Assembly (NCBI GenBank): GCA_009845835.1
Contig: VXYV01000041.1
Location: forward strand, 1 to 37,664
DNA: 37,664 bases
Source of the DNA: Gammaproteobacteria bacterium
GTDB taxonomy: Bacteria > Pseudomonadota > Gammaproteobacteria > Pseudomonadales > Azotimanducaceae
Direction of reading: 5' to 3'
Positions 26,003 through 34,301 of the stretch are shown here, piece by piece (the first letter of the stretch is position 1; every line of letters starts with the position of its first letter). The position numbers and the translations under genes were made by a program. The notes under the pieces were generated by a model. It saw only the letters and a program-made list of their open reading frames with translations, did not search any database and was not told the DNA's origin.

Positions 26003-27118
26003 ATGCGAGTAGCTTTACTCATATTGGCGGTAGTTGTCGGGTCGGTGATTTTTAACTTCACGACACCGTTTCATTTAGGTCAGATTGCCTCCAATTGGGG
26101 GCTTATTGACGTGACAATCTGGATTACCTTTGTACTCTGTGGACTTGCTTTCATCATTCTAGGGATACTGATGGCGTGGTGGATTTATACGTATCAATAT
26201 CAACCGGGTCAGTTAGCTGAGTACGAACCGGAAGATCCCGTTCTTGAAGGACGTCTCACGATTCTAACAACTATCGGAGTGGTCGTGATGTTAGCGCCTG
26301 GATTGATTGCCTGGAATGATTACATTGCTGTACCGGAAGATGCGATTGAGCTCGAAGTTTTCAGTGAACAGTGGACTTGGTCTTTCCGACTGCCTGGCGA
26401 AGATGGCATATTTGGTTATGCACACAACAAAAACATTGATATCATAGCAAATCCTATGGGTATTCGAGACGATGATCCCTATGCTCAGGATGACCTTGTG
26501 ATAGAAACTAATATCGTAAAGGTTCCAGTTGATAAGAAAATTAAAGTCTTGTTGAGGTCCAAGGATGTTCTGCATGACTTTTGGGTTCCGGAGATTCGCG
26601 CCAAGATGGATTCGGTACCCGGAATGGTAACTTACTTTTGGTTTGAACCAACACGAACAGGTGTATTCGAAATTCTGTGTGCCGAGTTGTGTGGTTCTAG
26701 CCATCACGCCATGCGTGGAGAAATGCACATAGTAACACGCGAAGAGTACCAACTTTGGCTCGATGATCAGATTACGTGGGCCGAAAGAAAAGCCGGCGTT
26801 GTGCCACTGACTCCAGTTCAGCAACTTGGACAAACGGTAGCGCGCGATAATGGTTGTTTCGCTTGTCATAACACAACCGGTGCAGCTGGTACTCCTGGAC
26901 CAACTTGGAAAGGAATGTGGGGAACCGAGGTTGAACTCGATGATGGCTCTATCGTTACACGCGACGAAGCTTATGTTCGAGAATCCATTACTAACCCGGG
27001 AGCGAAACTGGTTAAAGGCTTCTCAAATACCATGTTGCAGCTGTCCGACGATGTAACAACAGAAGATATAGATGCACTAATTGAATATTTGAAGACGACT
27101 ACACCCGCGGTTGAATAA
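26003..27118 (+). CDS. coxB: Cytochrome c oxidase subunit II with fused cytochrome c domain
   Basis: Accepts electrons at the CuA centre and passes them to subunit I. The 371-residue chain has a hydrophobic N-terminus (3-20) and two membrane helices (about 36-62 and 86-106), followed by the periplasmic cupredoxin domain. CuA ligands are visible: His191 (LHDFWVPE) and the Cys226, Glu228, Cys230, His234, Met237 set in CAELCGSSHHAM. A class I cytochrome c domain is fused at the C-terminus: CFACH at 285-289 and likely Met344 as the axial ligand. This is the caa3-type design. The TAA at 27116-27118 is followed in frame by 17 acidic codons ending at 27172, suggesting the protein was once longer. 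Confidence 0.96.
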   Translation: MRVALLILAVVVGSVIFNFTTPFHLGQIASNWGLIDVTIWITFVLCGLAFIILGILMAWWIYTYQYQPGQLAEYEPEDPVLEGRLTILTTIGVVVMLAPGLIAWNDYIAVPEDAIELEVFSEQWTWSFRLPGEDGIFGYAHNKNIDIIANPMGIRDDDPYAQDDLVIETNIVKVPVDKKIKVLLRSKDVLHDFWVPEIRAKMDSVPGMVTYFWFEPTRTGVFEILCAELCGSSHHAMRGEMHIVTREEYQLWLDDQITWAERKAGVVPLTPVQQLGQTVARDNGCFACHNTTGAAGTPGPTWKGMWGTEVELDDGSIVTRDEAYVRESITNPGAKLVKGFSNTMLQLSDDVTTEDIDALIEYLKTTTPAVE

Positions 27119-27193
27119 ACTGACTCACCTCTAGAAACTATAGAAGAACCCGTCGACGAATCGGAGTCATAAAAGTAATTTTCAGAGAATAAT

Positions 27194-28936
27194 ATGGCAA
27201 CAGTTGAAGTACCCTATCAGGAAACCGTCCCATTACATCATCCAAAGACGTGGCTAGGTAAGTACGTATTTAGCCAAGATCATAAAGTCATCGCAATTCA
27301 ATATGGTGTGACAGCGATGGCAGTTGGTTTAGTTGCACTCTTCCTGTCGGAACTGATGCGTATTCAGTTAGCGTTTCCAGGTGCGATGCCGTGGTTCACC
27401 GCAGATATGTACTACCAGTCCATAACAATGCACGGTATGATCATGGTGATCTACCTGTTAACCGCTTTTCTTTTAGGCGCGTTTGGAAATTTCTGTATAC
27501 CATTGATGTGTGGGGCGCGGGACATGGCTTTCCCGTTTGTCAACATGTTGAGTTATTGGGTATATCTAATCTCCGTAATTCTGCTTCTACTATCGTATGT
27601 GGTGCCCGGAGGTCCCACTGGTGCCGGTTGGACACTGTATCCCCCACAAACCATAACCGCAGGTACCCCAGGGGACGACTGGGGGATTGCCATGATGCTC
27701 ATTTCGCTCGCGGTGTTTATCGCAGCGTTCACAATGGGTGGTTTGAACTACATTACCACGATTTTGCAAGCACGTACTCGGGGTATGACTTTGATGCGCA
27801 TGCCTCTGACTGTATGGGGTATATTCATTGCCACATTTCTTGGTTTGATTGCGTTTCCCGCACTATTTGTCAGTGCAGTCATGATGCTTCTGGACAAGTT
27901 TTTAGGGACCAGCTTTTTCATGCCAGCGATAGTATCGCTAGGTAAAAGTTTAGATTATTCTGGTGGTCAACCGTTATTATTCCAGCACCTATTCTGGTTC
28001 TTTGGGCATCCAGAAGTCTATATCGTAGCTTTGCCCGCGTTCGGTGTAATCTCTGATTTGATTTCAGTACACGCAAGAAAGAACATATTTGGTTATCGCA
28101 TGATGGTATGGGCAATCGTCGCCATCGGAATATTGTCACTTGTGGTATGGGCGCATCACATGTATGTTGCCGGTATGCATCCGTATTTTGGGTTCTTTTT
28201 CGCTACAACCACATTAATTATTGCGGTCCCTACTGCCCTTAAAGTCTATAACTGGCTGCTTACCCTGTGGCGAGCTAATATTCGGTTAACGGTTCCTATG
28301 TTGTGGGCACTCGCGTTTGTACTAACCTTCATTGTGGGTGGGATTACAGGACTATTCCTCGGTAATGTGATCATCGATATTCCACTTTCAGATACGTATT
28401 TCGTCGTAGCACACTTTCACATGGTCATGGGCGTCTCTCCGATTTTTGCAATTTTCGGGGGAATCTACCATTGGTATCCTAAATTGTCAGGGCGTATGCT
28501 AAATGATAAGATCGGTCTGTTACACTTCTATATCACGTTTATCGGAACTTATTTGATTTATTTCCCGATGCATTACTTAGGGTTCATCGGAACTCCGAGA
28601 CGGTACTACGAGACTGGTGTTACTGAAGTCACAGGCTTTTACCCACAGTCAGCACATGACCTCAATGTTTTCATTACATGTGTCGCACTCTTCGTGGGTG
28701 TATCGCAGTTATTGTTCGTCTACAACCTCATTGTCAGTCTGAAGAAAGGTAAGAAAGCAGGCGACAACCCGTGGGGCGCCAATAGTTTGGAGTGGCGAAC
28801 TCCGGACACACCTCCAGGTCACGGTAATTGGGGGGAACGATTACCTACTGTACATCGATGGGCTTATGACTTTGGAGTCTCTCACGGCGACCAAGATCAT
28901 ATTCCACAAGATGTACCAAAACAGAAGTCAAATTAG
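27194..28936 (+). CDS. coxA: Cytochrome c oxidase subunit I
   Basis: Catalytic subunit that reduces oxygen at the heme a3-CuB site and pumps protons. The 580-residue polytopic protein has all metal ligands. These are His80 and His409 for heme a, His407 for heme a3, and His272, His321 and His322 for CuB (GHPEVY, WAHHMY, VVAHFHMVMG). The type A1 proton pathway is intact: Glu274 in GHPEVY, Asp110 in GARDMAFP, and Lys350 of the K-channel. Tyr276 would be the cross-linked tyrosine. It follows coxB by 75 nt. Its TAG is the only stop between it and coxC, which is in the same frame 36 nt further on. No assembly-factor genes (cox11, surf1, heme O/A synthases) are present in the window. Confidence 0.97.
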   Translation: MATVEVPYQETVPLHHPKTWLGKYVFSQDHKVIAIQYGVTAMAVGLVALFLSELMRIQLAFPGAMPWFTADMYYQSITMHGMIMVIYLLTAFLLGAFGNFCIPLMCGARDMAFPFVNMLSYWVYLISVILLLLSYVVPGGPTGAGWTLYPPQTITAGTPGDDWGIAMMLISLAVFIAAFTMGGLNYITTILQARTRGMTLMRMPLTVWGIFIATFLGLIAFPALFVSAVMMLLDKFLGTSFFMPAIVSLGKSLDYSGGQPLLFQHLFWFFGHPEVYIVALPAFGVISDLISVHARKNIFGYRMMVWAIVAIGILSLVVWAHHMYVAGMHPYFGFFFATTTLIIAVPTALKVYNWLLTLWRANIRLTVPMLWALAFVLTFIVGGITGLFLGNVIIDIPLSDTYFVVAHFHMVMGVSPIFAIFGGIYHWYPKLSGRMLNDKIGLLHFYITFIGTYLIYFPMHYLGFIGTPRRYYETGVTEVTGFYPQSAHDLNVFITCVALFVGVSQLLFVYNLIVSLKKGKKAGDNPWGANSLEWRTPDTPPGHGNWGERLPTVHRWAYDFGVSHGDQDHIPQDVPKQKSN

Positions 28937-28972
28937 TTTTTACTCCATCTGTTGAAGGAAGCTAGTTCGAGA

Positions 28973-29662
28973 ATGAGCGAGACTTTGGACAAAGAAAACA
29001 TTCTGACTGGTACAGCCCGCGATTGGTCATCGGATATGACGACGTTTAAAGGCGTACCGTGGGGAAAAGCCATGATGTGGATTTTCCTATTGTCAGATAC
29101 CTTTATCTTCACTTGTTTTCTCACCGGTTACATGGTGGTACGTTCTACAACGACTGAACCGTGGCCCGTCCCTAGTGAAGTGTTTGCGCTTAGTGTAGGT
29201 GGGGTTGCCGTTCCATTACTTCTCATTGCGATCATGACCTTTGTGTTGATCACCTCGAGTGGTACGATGGCAATGGCGGTTAACGCAGGCTATCGGCGCA
29301 ATAAGAAACTCGTTTTTTGGCTTATGGCGGCTACCGCTTTGTTAGGTGCTACTTTTGTAGGAATGCAGGTGTTCGAGTGGTCGAAACTTATCCTAGAAGA
29401 AGGAATAAGACCCTGGGGATACACTGATGATAGCCACTTATTGGGCAACGCGCCACAATTTGGGGCGATCTTTTTCATGGTTACTGGTTTTCACGGCCTT
29501 CACGTGTCGATCGGAGTGGCGTATCTCTTGATTGTGGCGACGAAGGTACTCCGTGGTAAATACGATCATACAAACCTAGAAATAGTCGAAATCACAGGGC
29601 TTTACTGGCACTTCGTTGATCTTGTCTGGGTATTTATTTTCGCGTTTTTCTATCTGTGGTAA
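28973..29662 (+). CDS. coxC: Cytochrome c oxidase subunit III
   Basis: Membrane subunit that stabilises subunit I and supports oxygen and proton entry. The ATG at 28973 gives 229 residues and has AAGGAAG about 10 nt upstream; a TTG at 28952 in frame is less likely. Five or six hydrophobic segments are seen. The family motif TGFHGLHVSIG lies near residue 165, and WHFVDLVWVFIFAFFYLW forms the C-terminus (WHFVDLVWVF quoted). It is slightly shorter than mitochondrial subunit III and resembles the short form of caa3/bo-type oxidases. It is followed by two stop codons (TAA TAG) and then the subunit IV gene after 18 nt. Confidence 0.95.
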   Translation: MSETLDKENILTGTARDWSSDMTTFKGVPWGKAMMWIFLLSDTFIFTCFLTGYMVVRSTTTEPWPVPSEVFALSVGGVAVPLLLIAIMTFVLITSSGTMAMAVNAGYRRNKKLVFWLMAATALLGATFVGMQVFEWSKLILEEGIRPWGYTDDSHLLGNAPQFGAIFFMVTGFHGLHVSIGVAYLLIVATKVLRGKYDHTNLEIVEITGLYWHFVDLVWVFIFAFFYLW

Positions 29663-29680
29663 TAGTGGGTTAAGCAATAA

Positions 29681-30028
29681 ATGGCGACTGAAGGTCAACA
29701 ACATCCAATAAAAATCTACATCCTAATATGGTTGCTTCTTTTTGTAGTGAGCTTCTTTTCGTACATGGTCGATTATTTGGAGTTTGAAGGGATGTTGCGA
29801 TGGACGTTGATCATTATTTTCATGTTCCTTAAGGCTGGTTATATTGTCGCAGTCTTTATGCACATGCAATGGGAACGTTTTGCACTTATTTTTGGGATCT
29901 TGCTACCCCCACTAGCATTGGTTGTTTTGATCTTGTTGATGGCGGTTGAAGCTGACTATGCTAATGCGACGCGCGTGCAGTATATGGGAGCAGATCCGAC
30001 GGCGGTACCTAAGTCCCCCCACCATTGA
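29681..30028 (+). CDS. Cytochrome c oxidase subunit IV (small membrane subunit)
   Basis: The 115-residue protein has three hydrophobic segments (about 11-30, 39-60 and 67-90). Its KAGYIVAVFMHMQWER motif is characteristic of prokaryotic caa3/bo-type subunit IV. It helps hold the subunit I-III core and is not catalytic. The gene ends the coxB-coxA-coxC operon. After its TGA a short TTACC/GGTAA inverted repeat occurs at about 30032-30046, too weak to be called a terminator. Confidence 0.9.
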   Translation: MATEGQQHPIKIYILIWLLLFVVSFFSYMVDYLEFEGMLRWTLIIIFMFLKAGYIVAVFMHMQWERFALIFGILLPPLALVVLILLMAVEADYANATRVQYMGADPTAVPKSPHH

Positions 30029-30118
30029 TCTTACCTTAAGGGTAAACCTAAATTTATTCGTGCAAGGTGCCTTAAGCTTCTTATTTTCAGAGTGCGACTT
30101 TTTTGGCTAACAAATCAT

Positions 30119-30277
30119 TCACGCGCGTAGATCGCTATAGAGTGACTCTGGATCAAACGGATGTGCAAATTCACGAAACTCTTGGTCTTCGGTCTTCAAG
30201 TTGTTTCCAATGATTAACCTAAAGACAAGTAAATCTGCCAACAAACTCGTTTTCCAATTCTTGACGAACTGGCTTGG
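30119..30277 (-). pseudogene. Possible gene remnant, C-terminal fragment
   Basis: The minus-strand frame from just after a TAG (30278-30280) to a TGA (30119-30121) encodes 52 residues with a natural protein-like ending, AHPFDPESLYSDLRA, and a run NNLKTEDQEFREF before it. There is no ATG or GTG start; a TTG about a dozen codons in could give a product of about 41 residues. No family is recognised. It may be the surviving end of a gene that once followed the methyltransferase, or chance. Confidence 0.3.
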
Positions 30278-30294
30278 CTAGCGGCTATTCAGTC

Positions 30295-30318
30295 TTGATT
30301 AACAGACACGTTAATCAA
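30295..30318. repeat. Perfect 9-bp inverted repeat after the methyltransferase gene
   Basis: TTGATTAAC and GTTAATCAA flank a 6-nt loop (AGACAC), starting about 20 nt past the methyltransferase stop on the minus strand. It is AT-rich and lacks a following T-run, so it could be a weak terminator, an RNA 3'-end stabiliser or a protein-binding palindrome. Confidence 0.45.
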
Positions 30319-30339
30319 AGAACACCTTTCGACAATCGA

Positions 30340-31083
30340 TTATGGTTGAACTCTATTCGCTTTACTAACGAGGTATAAAGCACCGACAGTTTTGTCGTCT
30401 ACCCGCATGCGCAATTGCTCATCGCGATCGAAATAGTCAGCCACTCGGATGGGTTCGTAACGAAAACCATGGCGAACTAACGTGTCGGCAAAATCGTCGC
30501 CATAAATTCGTACAAAGTCAGCGGGACGGTTGGAATCACTTTGTAACGAAAAGTCTTGAGTTTTTTTGCCTCGTGCTGGCACATTAATCATCGCCCAACC
30601 ATTCGGCTTCAACACGCGATGGATTTCAGCAAGCGCACGATTGTCGTCCGATACCGCCTGTAGTACATGAGAGCAGTACACTATTTCAAACGATTCATCG
30701 GCGAAAGGTAGTGCATGGATGTCAAACTGTAGATTGACGTCGGTCCGAAAAAGATCGCCATTGATATACATATATGATGCGAGGGCTTTGAGTTGTAGTT
30801 CTAAACTCTTCTCAGGAGCAATATGCAAGACCGAACAAGGATCTCGCTTAAGCGATTCAATATTCTTGAGAAAAAATCGATGGATCAGTCGATCCCGTTC
30901 TCTACTATTACACTGCGGACATATCGCGTTTGGACGTTTGTATTGATTTCGTCCAGCTGATTTAAACTTGCCAAAAGAACGGTTGCATATTGGACAGTGG
31001 AAACGGGTTCCAACATAGAAAATGAAGGCATACTTTCGTCGCCACCTGCGCAATTTTCTTTCAAATCCAATGAAAAAACGCAT
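30340..31083 (-). CDS. Class I SAM-dependent methyltransferase with N-terminal zinc finger
   Basis: The 247-residue protein starts with a basic segment. A four-cysteine putative zinc ribbon follows (Cys30/Cys33 in FHCPICNRSF and Cys55/Cys58 in ICPQCNSRERDR). A Methyltransf_11-type Rossmann domain comes next: motif I is degenerate as VLHIAPEKSL near residue 85, FDIHALPFADESFE lies near 120, and VYCSHVLQAV and HRVLKPNGWAMI come after it. Proteins of this layout are often found near surface-polysaccharide genes, but the substrate is not known and I do not assign one. It starts 2 nt after the YrbL-family gene ends, so the two are co-transcribed. Confidence 0.8.
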   Translation of the reverse strand: MRFFIGFERKLRRWRRKYAFIFYVGTRFHCPICNRSFGKFKSAGRNQYKRPNAICPQCNSRERDRLIHRFFLKNIESLKRDPCSVLHIAPEKSLELQLKALASYMYINGDLFRTDVNLQFDIHALPFADESFEIVYCSHVLQAVSDDNRALAEIHRVLKPNGWAMINVPARGKKTQDFSLQSDSNRPADFVRIYGDDFADTLVRHGFRYEPIRVADYFDRDEQLRMRVDDKTVGALYLVSKANRVQP

Positions 31084-31085
31084 GA

Positions 31086-31772
31086 CTAGTCCTTTAGGAG
31101 AAGTTGAACTCTGTAGTCAAATTTCTTAATCTTTCGGGCGATTTTTCGACGGGCAAACCCCGTAAACCAAGTTGATACTGGTATCCACTCACTATTGCCA
31201 ATCCCATCCACAATAACGAGCCGACAAAATTCTTCTGTTTCTCGAACAACAATGATGTTGTGAGGTAACAGATCGCGTGTGACCACTAATTCTTCTCGCA
31301 GCCACGACTTAAAGTTTTCCATTGCTTGTGCAAGTGAGGCATCCAATCCGGAAGGGATTTCTTCCTCCAAATTTCGCGGATATTCTCCATTGGCATTGAG
31401 GAAGAGTCGGGTGACAATTCCTATTCCTAGGTCAGTTTGCACCTGACCGAAAAATTCTGGTATGTGTTCCCAGATTTTTGGTGTCGATTTTTTTACTAGG
31501 TGTTCGTAAGCTTGAACTTCTTTATATTGGTCGTCCCAGTGTTTCAACGATCTAAATCGTTTGAGGCCATTAGTGCGAGCGCGTCTTAACCGTGGGGTTC
31601 TATCCGTGCGTAAGACTTTTACGCATTTTGTAGGATCATTGGGATGTAAAAAGCAAAGGCGAGTTCCACCAATCGTGAAGGGTTCGAGTGACCGTAGTAA
31701 AAGCACGTCCTGGTCACTTTCGTCGTTTGTATTGTTAGAGGACTGAATAAGAGCCACCAACGAGGGTAGCAA
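31086..31772 (-). CDS. YrbL family (PhoP-regulated network) protein
   Basis: The 228-residue product fits the YrbL-PhoP_reg family. It has an N-terminal LEPFTIGGTRLCFLHPNDP segment followed by KCVKVLR, then KEVQAYEHL, and TRDLLPHNIIVV followed by the IVDGIGN segment. The last two resemble a kinase-like catalytic loop and DFG region, so the fold is probably related to protein or aminoglycoside kinases; biochemical activity is unproven. E. coli yrbL is controlled by PhoP and BasR, but no such site is evident here. The start codon is TTG at 31772, only 3 nt after the upstream stop, and is uncertain. It lies between the reductase and methyltransferase genes. Confidence 0.75.
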   Translation of the reverse strand: MLPSLVALIQSSNNTNDESDQDVLLLRSLEPFTIGGTRLCFLHPNDPTKCVKVLRTDRTPRLRRARTNGLKRFRSLKHWDDQYKEVQAYEHLVKKSTPKIWEHIPEFFGQVQTDLGIGIVTRLFLNANGEYPRNLEEEIPSGLDASLAQAMENFKSWLREELVVTRDLLPHNIIVVRETEEFCRLVIVDGIGNSEWIPVSTWFTGFARRKIARKIKKFDYRVQLLLKD

Positions 31773-31775
31773 GCG

Positions 31776-32801
31776 CTATGTCGATTGCACGCCTAGTCGT
31801 TCGTGCATGAGTGGACTAGTGGTCGTATATTGCAGATGAACTTTCGCCTCGGGGTTTAGGCGTTTTTTGATCGCAAACGATACTAAAGCGGCTTCATGAA
31901 AACCGGACAGAATTAGTTTTCGCTTGCCAAGGTAACTTGAGATATCACCAATGGCATAAATTCCAGGGACATTGGTCTCAAATCGTTCCGTATCGGTTTC
32001 AATTTGGTTCTTGTTGAGTGCTAACCCCCACTCGGCGATTGGACCGAGTTTTGGAGACAACCCAAAAAAGACTAACAAATGGTCTACGTCGAGATTAACG
32101 ACACTGTGGTCAGGTTGTGTGATTTGAACTTGTTCTAACTTGCTGGCGGAGTGAATGAGTTGAGTTGCGTTACCGACAAGGAAGTTCATATTACCTTTCT
32201 CGACGTGTTTACGCATTTCTTGAACCGAAGATTCCATTGCACGAAAACGTTCACTGCGGTGAACTAGCGTCAACGACGCAGCCGAGCCTACTAGGTTTAA
32301 GGCCCAATCAAAGGCCGAGTCGCCGCCACCAAGAACGACAACTTTTTTATCATTGAACAGAGACGAATCAGACACTTGGTAATGGACATAACCGGGATTT
32401 ACTTCGTCAACTCCTTGGGCTCGAAGAACTAGTGGTTGAAACGAACCGACACCGCCAGCGATAATCAGACTCCGCGTTTTAAATTCGGTTCCTTTGGAAG
32501 TTTCCACTCGAAACTCATCAATTGACAATTTTTCCACGACGGTAACTTGCTGGTCAAGATGCATGACTGGGTCAAACGGTTCAATTTGGTCTAATAAGCG
32601 ATCAATCAGTTCGTTAGCGTTACATTCTCGGATTGCTGGAATGTCATAGATGGGTTTATCTGGGTATAGGGCGGCGCACTGTCCGCCAACCGTAGCTAAG
32701 CTGTCAACTAGATGGGCACGAATACCTTGCAATCCCAACTCAAATACTTGAAAGAGACCGCATGGTCCCGCACCGACAATAACTGCATCAGTTTTGATCA
32801 T
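31776..32801 (-). CDS. Ferredoxin-NADP reductase, thioredoxin-reductase-like type
   Basis: The 341-residue flavoprotein has FAD motif VGAGPCGLF (residues 9-17) and the family hallmark GGQCAALYPDKPIYDIP (39-55). It has the NADPH motif VVLGGGDSAFDWALN near 155 and the second FAD motif GIYAIGDISSY near 280. There is no CxxC redox pair, which separates it from thioredoxin reductases and points to the YumC-type ferredoxin/flavodoxin-NADP reductase. It would supply reduced ferredoxin for biosynthetic enzymes. It leads the run to the YrbL-family and methyltransferase genes and lies 51 nt after the gatB stop on the same strand. Confidence 0.9.
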   Translation of the reverse strand: MIKTDAVIVGAGPCGLFQVFELGLQGIRAHLVDSLATVGGQCAALYPDKPIYDIPAIRECNANELIDRLLDQIEPFDPVMHLDQQVTVVEKLSIDEFRVETSKGTEFKTRSLIIAGGVGSFQPLVLRAQGVDEVNPGYVHYQVSDSSLFNDKKVVVLGGGDSAFDWALNLVGSAASLTLVHRSERFRAMESSVQEMRKHVEKGNMNFLVGNATQLIHSASKLEQVQITQPDHSVVNLDVDHLLVFFGLSPKLGPIAEWGLALNKNQIETDTERFETNVPGIYAIGDISSYLGKRKLILSGFHEAALVSFAIKKRLNPEAKVHLQYTTTSPLMHERLGVQST

Positions 32802-32852
32802 AATTTCTTAACTCGTGAGTTTTCTTTGTGTGTATAACGGATTTAGTTTGCT

Positions 32853-34301
32853 TCAATCTTTCGGCGAATATTTTTCATAAAAGTGGTCTTTTACCAAACT
32901 TGGGTCTGCTCGACCTCTTGATACTTTTACGACTTGTCCGACCAGATAATCTAACAGTTTGTGGTTACCGTTCATGTAATTATTTAACACATCGGCGTTA
33001 CTTTCAGTAACTTGAAGTATCCAATCCGATATTTTCTCGAAGTCTGATGATAAATTGATACCCAAGATTCGCTCTGCTTCATTGGGTTCAACTTTATGCT
33101 CGAACATGTGGTTAATGACGTCCAACGCTTGAGTCCGTGATAACTGACGTTTTTGAACTTTTCCCAATATTTTTGCAACCTGTGGTGGAGCAATCCAAAG
33201 TTCTTCTGGTTTGATTTGTTTCTTTTTTGCTAACCCCTTCAGATCATGAAGAATCCAGTTTGCTACTTGTTCGAAATCTTGAAACTGGTTTGCTATGTCT
33301 TCAAAATAATCTGCTAACTGCCGACTACTAGTCAATTGATTGGCGAATTTTGGTGTTAAACCATAGGTTTTGACAAATCGATCGCACCTAGGTTTCGGTA
33401 ATTCTGGTAACGCATTACGTAGCTTTTCGATTTCGTCCGTAGAGACCGTAATCGGTGGTAGGTCAGGGTCGGGAATGTAGCGGTACTGAGGTATTTCTTC
33501 TTTGCTACGCATTGTGCGAGTTTGTTTATCGCGTGAATTGTAAGTTCGTGTCTCGCGTGTTACTTGCTCGCCACTATTTAGTAATTCGATCTGCCTCGAT
33601 ACTTCAAACTCCATTGCTTCTCTAAGAAAGCGAAATGAGTTGACATTTTTGATCTCAACAGGTGTCCCTAGTGCAGACTGACCTTGTTTTCTCACAGAAA
33701 TATTTGCATCGCACCGTAAAGAGCCTTCATGTAGGTGTCCGTCGGAGATTCCTAACCACACTACTAATTGATGAATCTGTCGAAAACATTCTGCCGCTGT
33801 GTCAGCGGAATTCATACAGGGGGATGTCACGATTTCGAGTAGAGGAGTACCCACTCGATTATGATCAATTCCCGTATATTCGTCAATGATCCCGTGAATT
33901 GACTTTCCGGCGTCTTCTTCCAGATGAGCACTTGATATATCAACTTCGGTATAACCGGATTCTTCTTTAGGTATCTTGATAACTCCGTCGATCAGTAGGG
34001 GATTATGGTACTGGCAGATTTGATATCCTTTAGGTAAATCGGGATAGAAAAAGCTTTTGCGATCAAACTGCACAATAGGTGATACATTAGCCTCGATTGC
34101 CAACCCAAACTCAATTGCTTTTCTCAAGGCGATTCGATTCAACACCGGTAGTGTTCCAGGAATTGCAAGATCGTAGGTATCAAGATGAACGTTAGGGATA
34201 TCTGTGTATTGGTTCGGCGCTGGTGAAAATAGTTTGGATTTTGTATTCAATTGGACATGCAGTTCGAGTCCAATTACGGGTTCCCAGCACTCGGACTTCA
34301 T
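32853..34301 (-). CDS. gatB: Asp/Glu-tRNA amidotransferase subunit B
   Basis: GatB phosphorylates the misacylated Glu-tRNA(Gln) or Asp-tRNA(Asn) and aminates it with ammonia from GatA. The ATG at 34301 is chosen because it forms an ATGA overlap with the gatA stop (34298-34301) and reads MKSECWEPVIGLELHVQL, the normal start. An ATG ten codons earlier would lie inside gatA. The 482-residue protein contains FFYPDLPKGYQICQY near 83 and HLEEDAGKSIH. The SLRCDANISVR block and the YRYIPDPDLPP block follow. The C-terminal YqeY-like tRNA-binding domain begins near residue 330. Confidence 0.96.
   Translation of the reverse strand: MKSECWEPVIGLELHVQLNTKSKLFSPAPNQYTDIPNVHLDTYDLAIPGTLPVLNRIALRKAIEFGLAIEANVSPIVQFDRKSFFYPDLPKGYQICQYHNPLLIDGVIKIPKEESGYTEVDISSAHLEEDAGKSIHGIIDEYTGIDHNRVGTPLLEIVTSPCMNSADTAAECFRQIHQLVVWLGISDGHLHEGSLRCDANISVRKQGQSALGTPVEIKNVNSFRFLREAMEFEVSRQIELLNSGEQVTRETRTYNSRDKQTRTMRSKEEIPQYRYIPDPDLPPITVSTDEIEKLRNALPELPKPRCDRFVKTYGLTPKFANQLTSSRQLADYFEDIANQFQDFEQVANWILHDLKGLAKKKQIKPEELWIAPPQVAKILGKVQKRQLSRTQALDVINHMFEHKVEPNEAERILGINLSSDFEKISDWILQVTESNADVLNNYMNGNHKLLDYLVGQVVKVSRGRADPSLVKDHFYEKYSPKD

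Larger units (their letters stand above)
30029..30339. other. Intergenic region between two convergent operons
   Basis: This gap separates the end of the cox operon (plus) from the end of the methyltransferase operon (minus). It contains a short minus-strand open frame that looks protein-like and a perfect 9-bp inverted repeat, both listed separately. I see no intact gene. Confidence 0.5.

Noticed and set aside
25858-26061. A 67-residue minus-strand ORF across the coxB start
   Set aside because: It overlaps the well-supported coxB N-terminus antisense and has no homology features.
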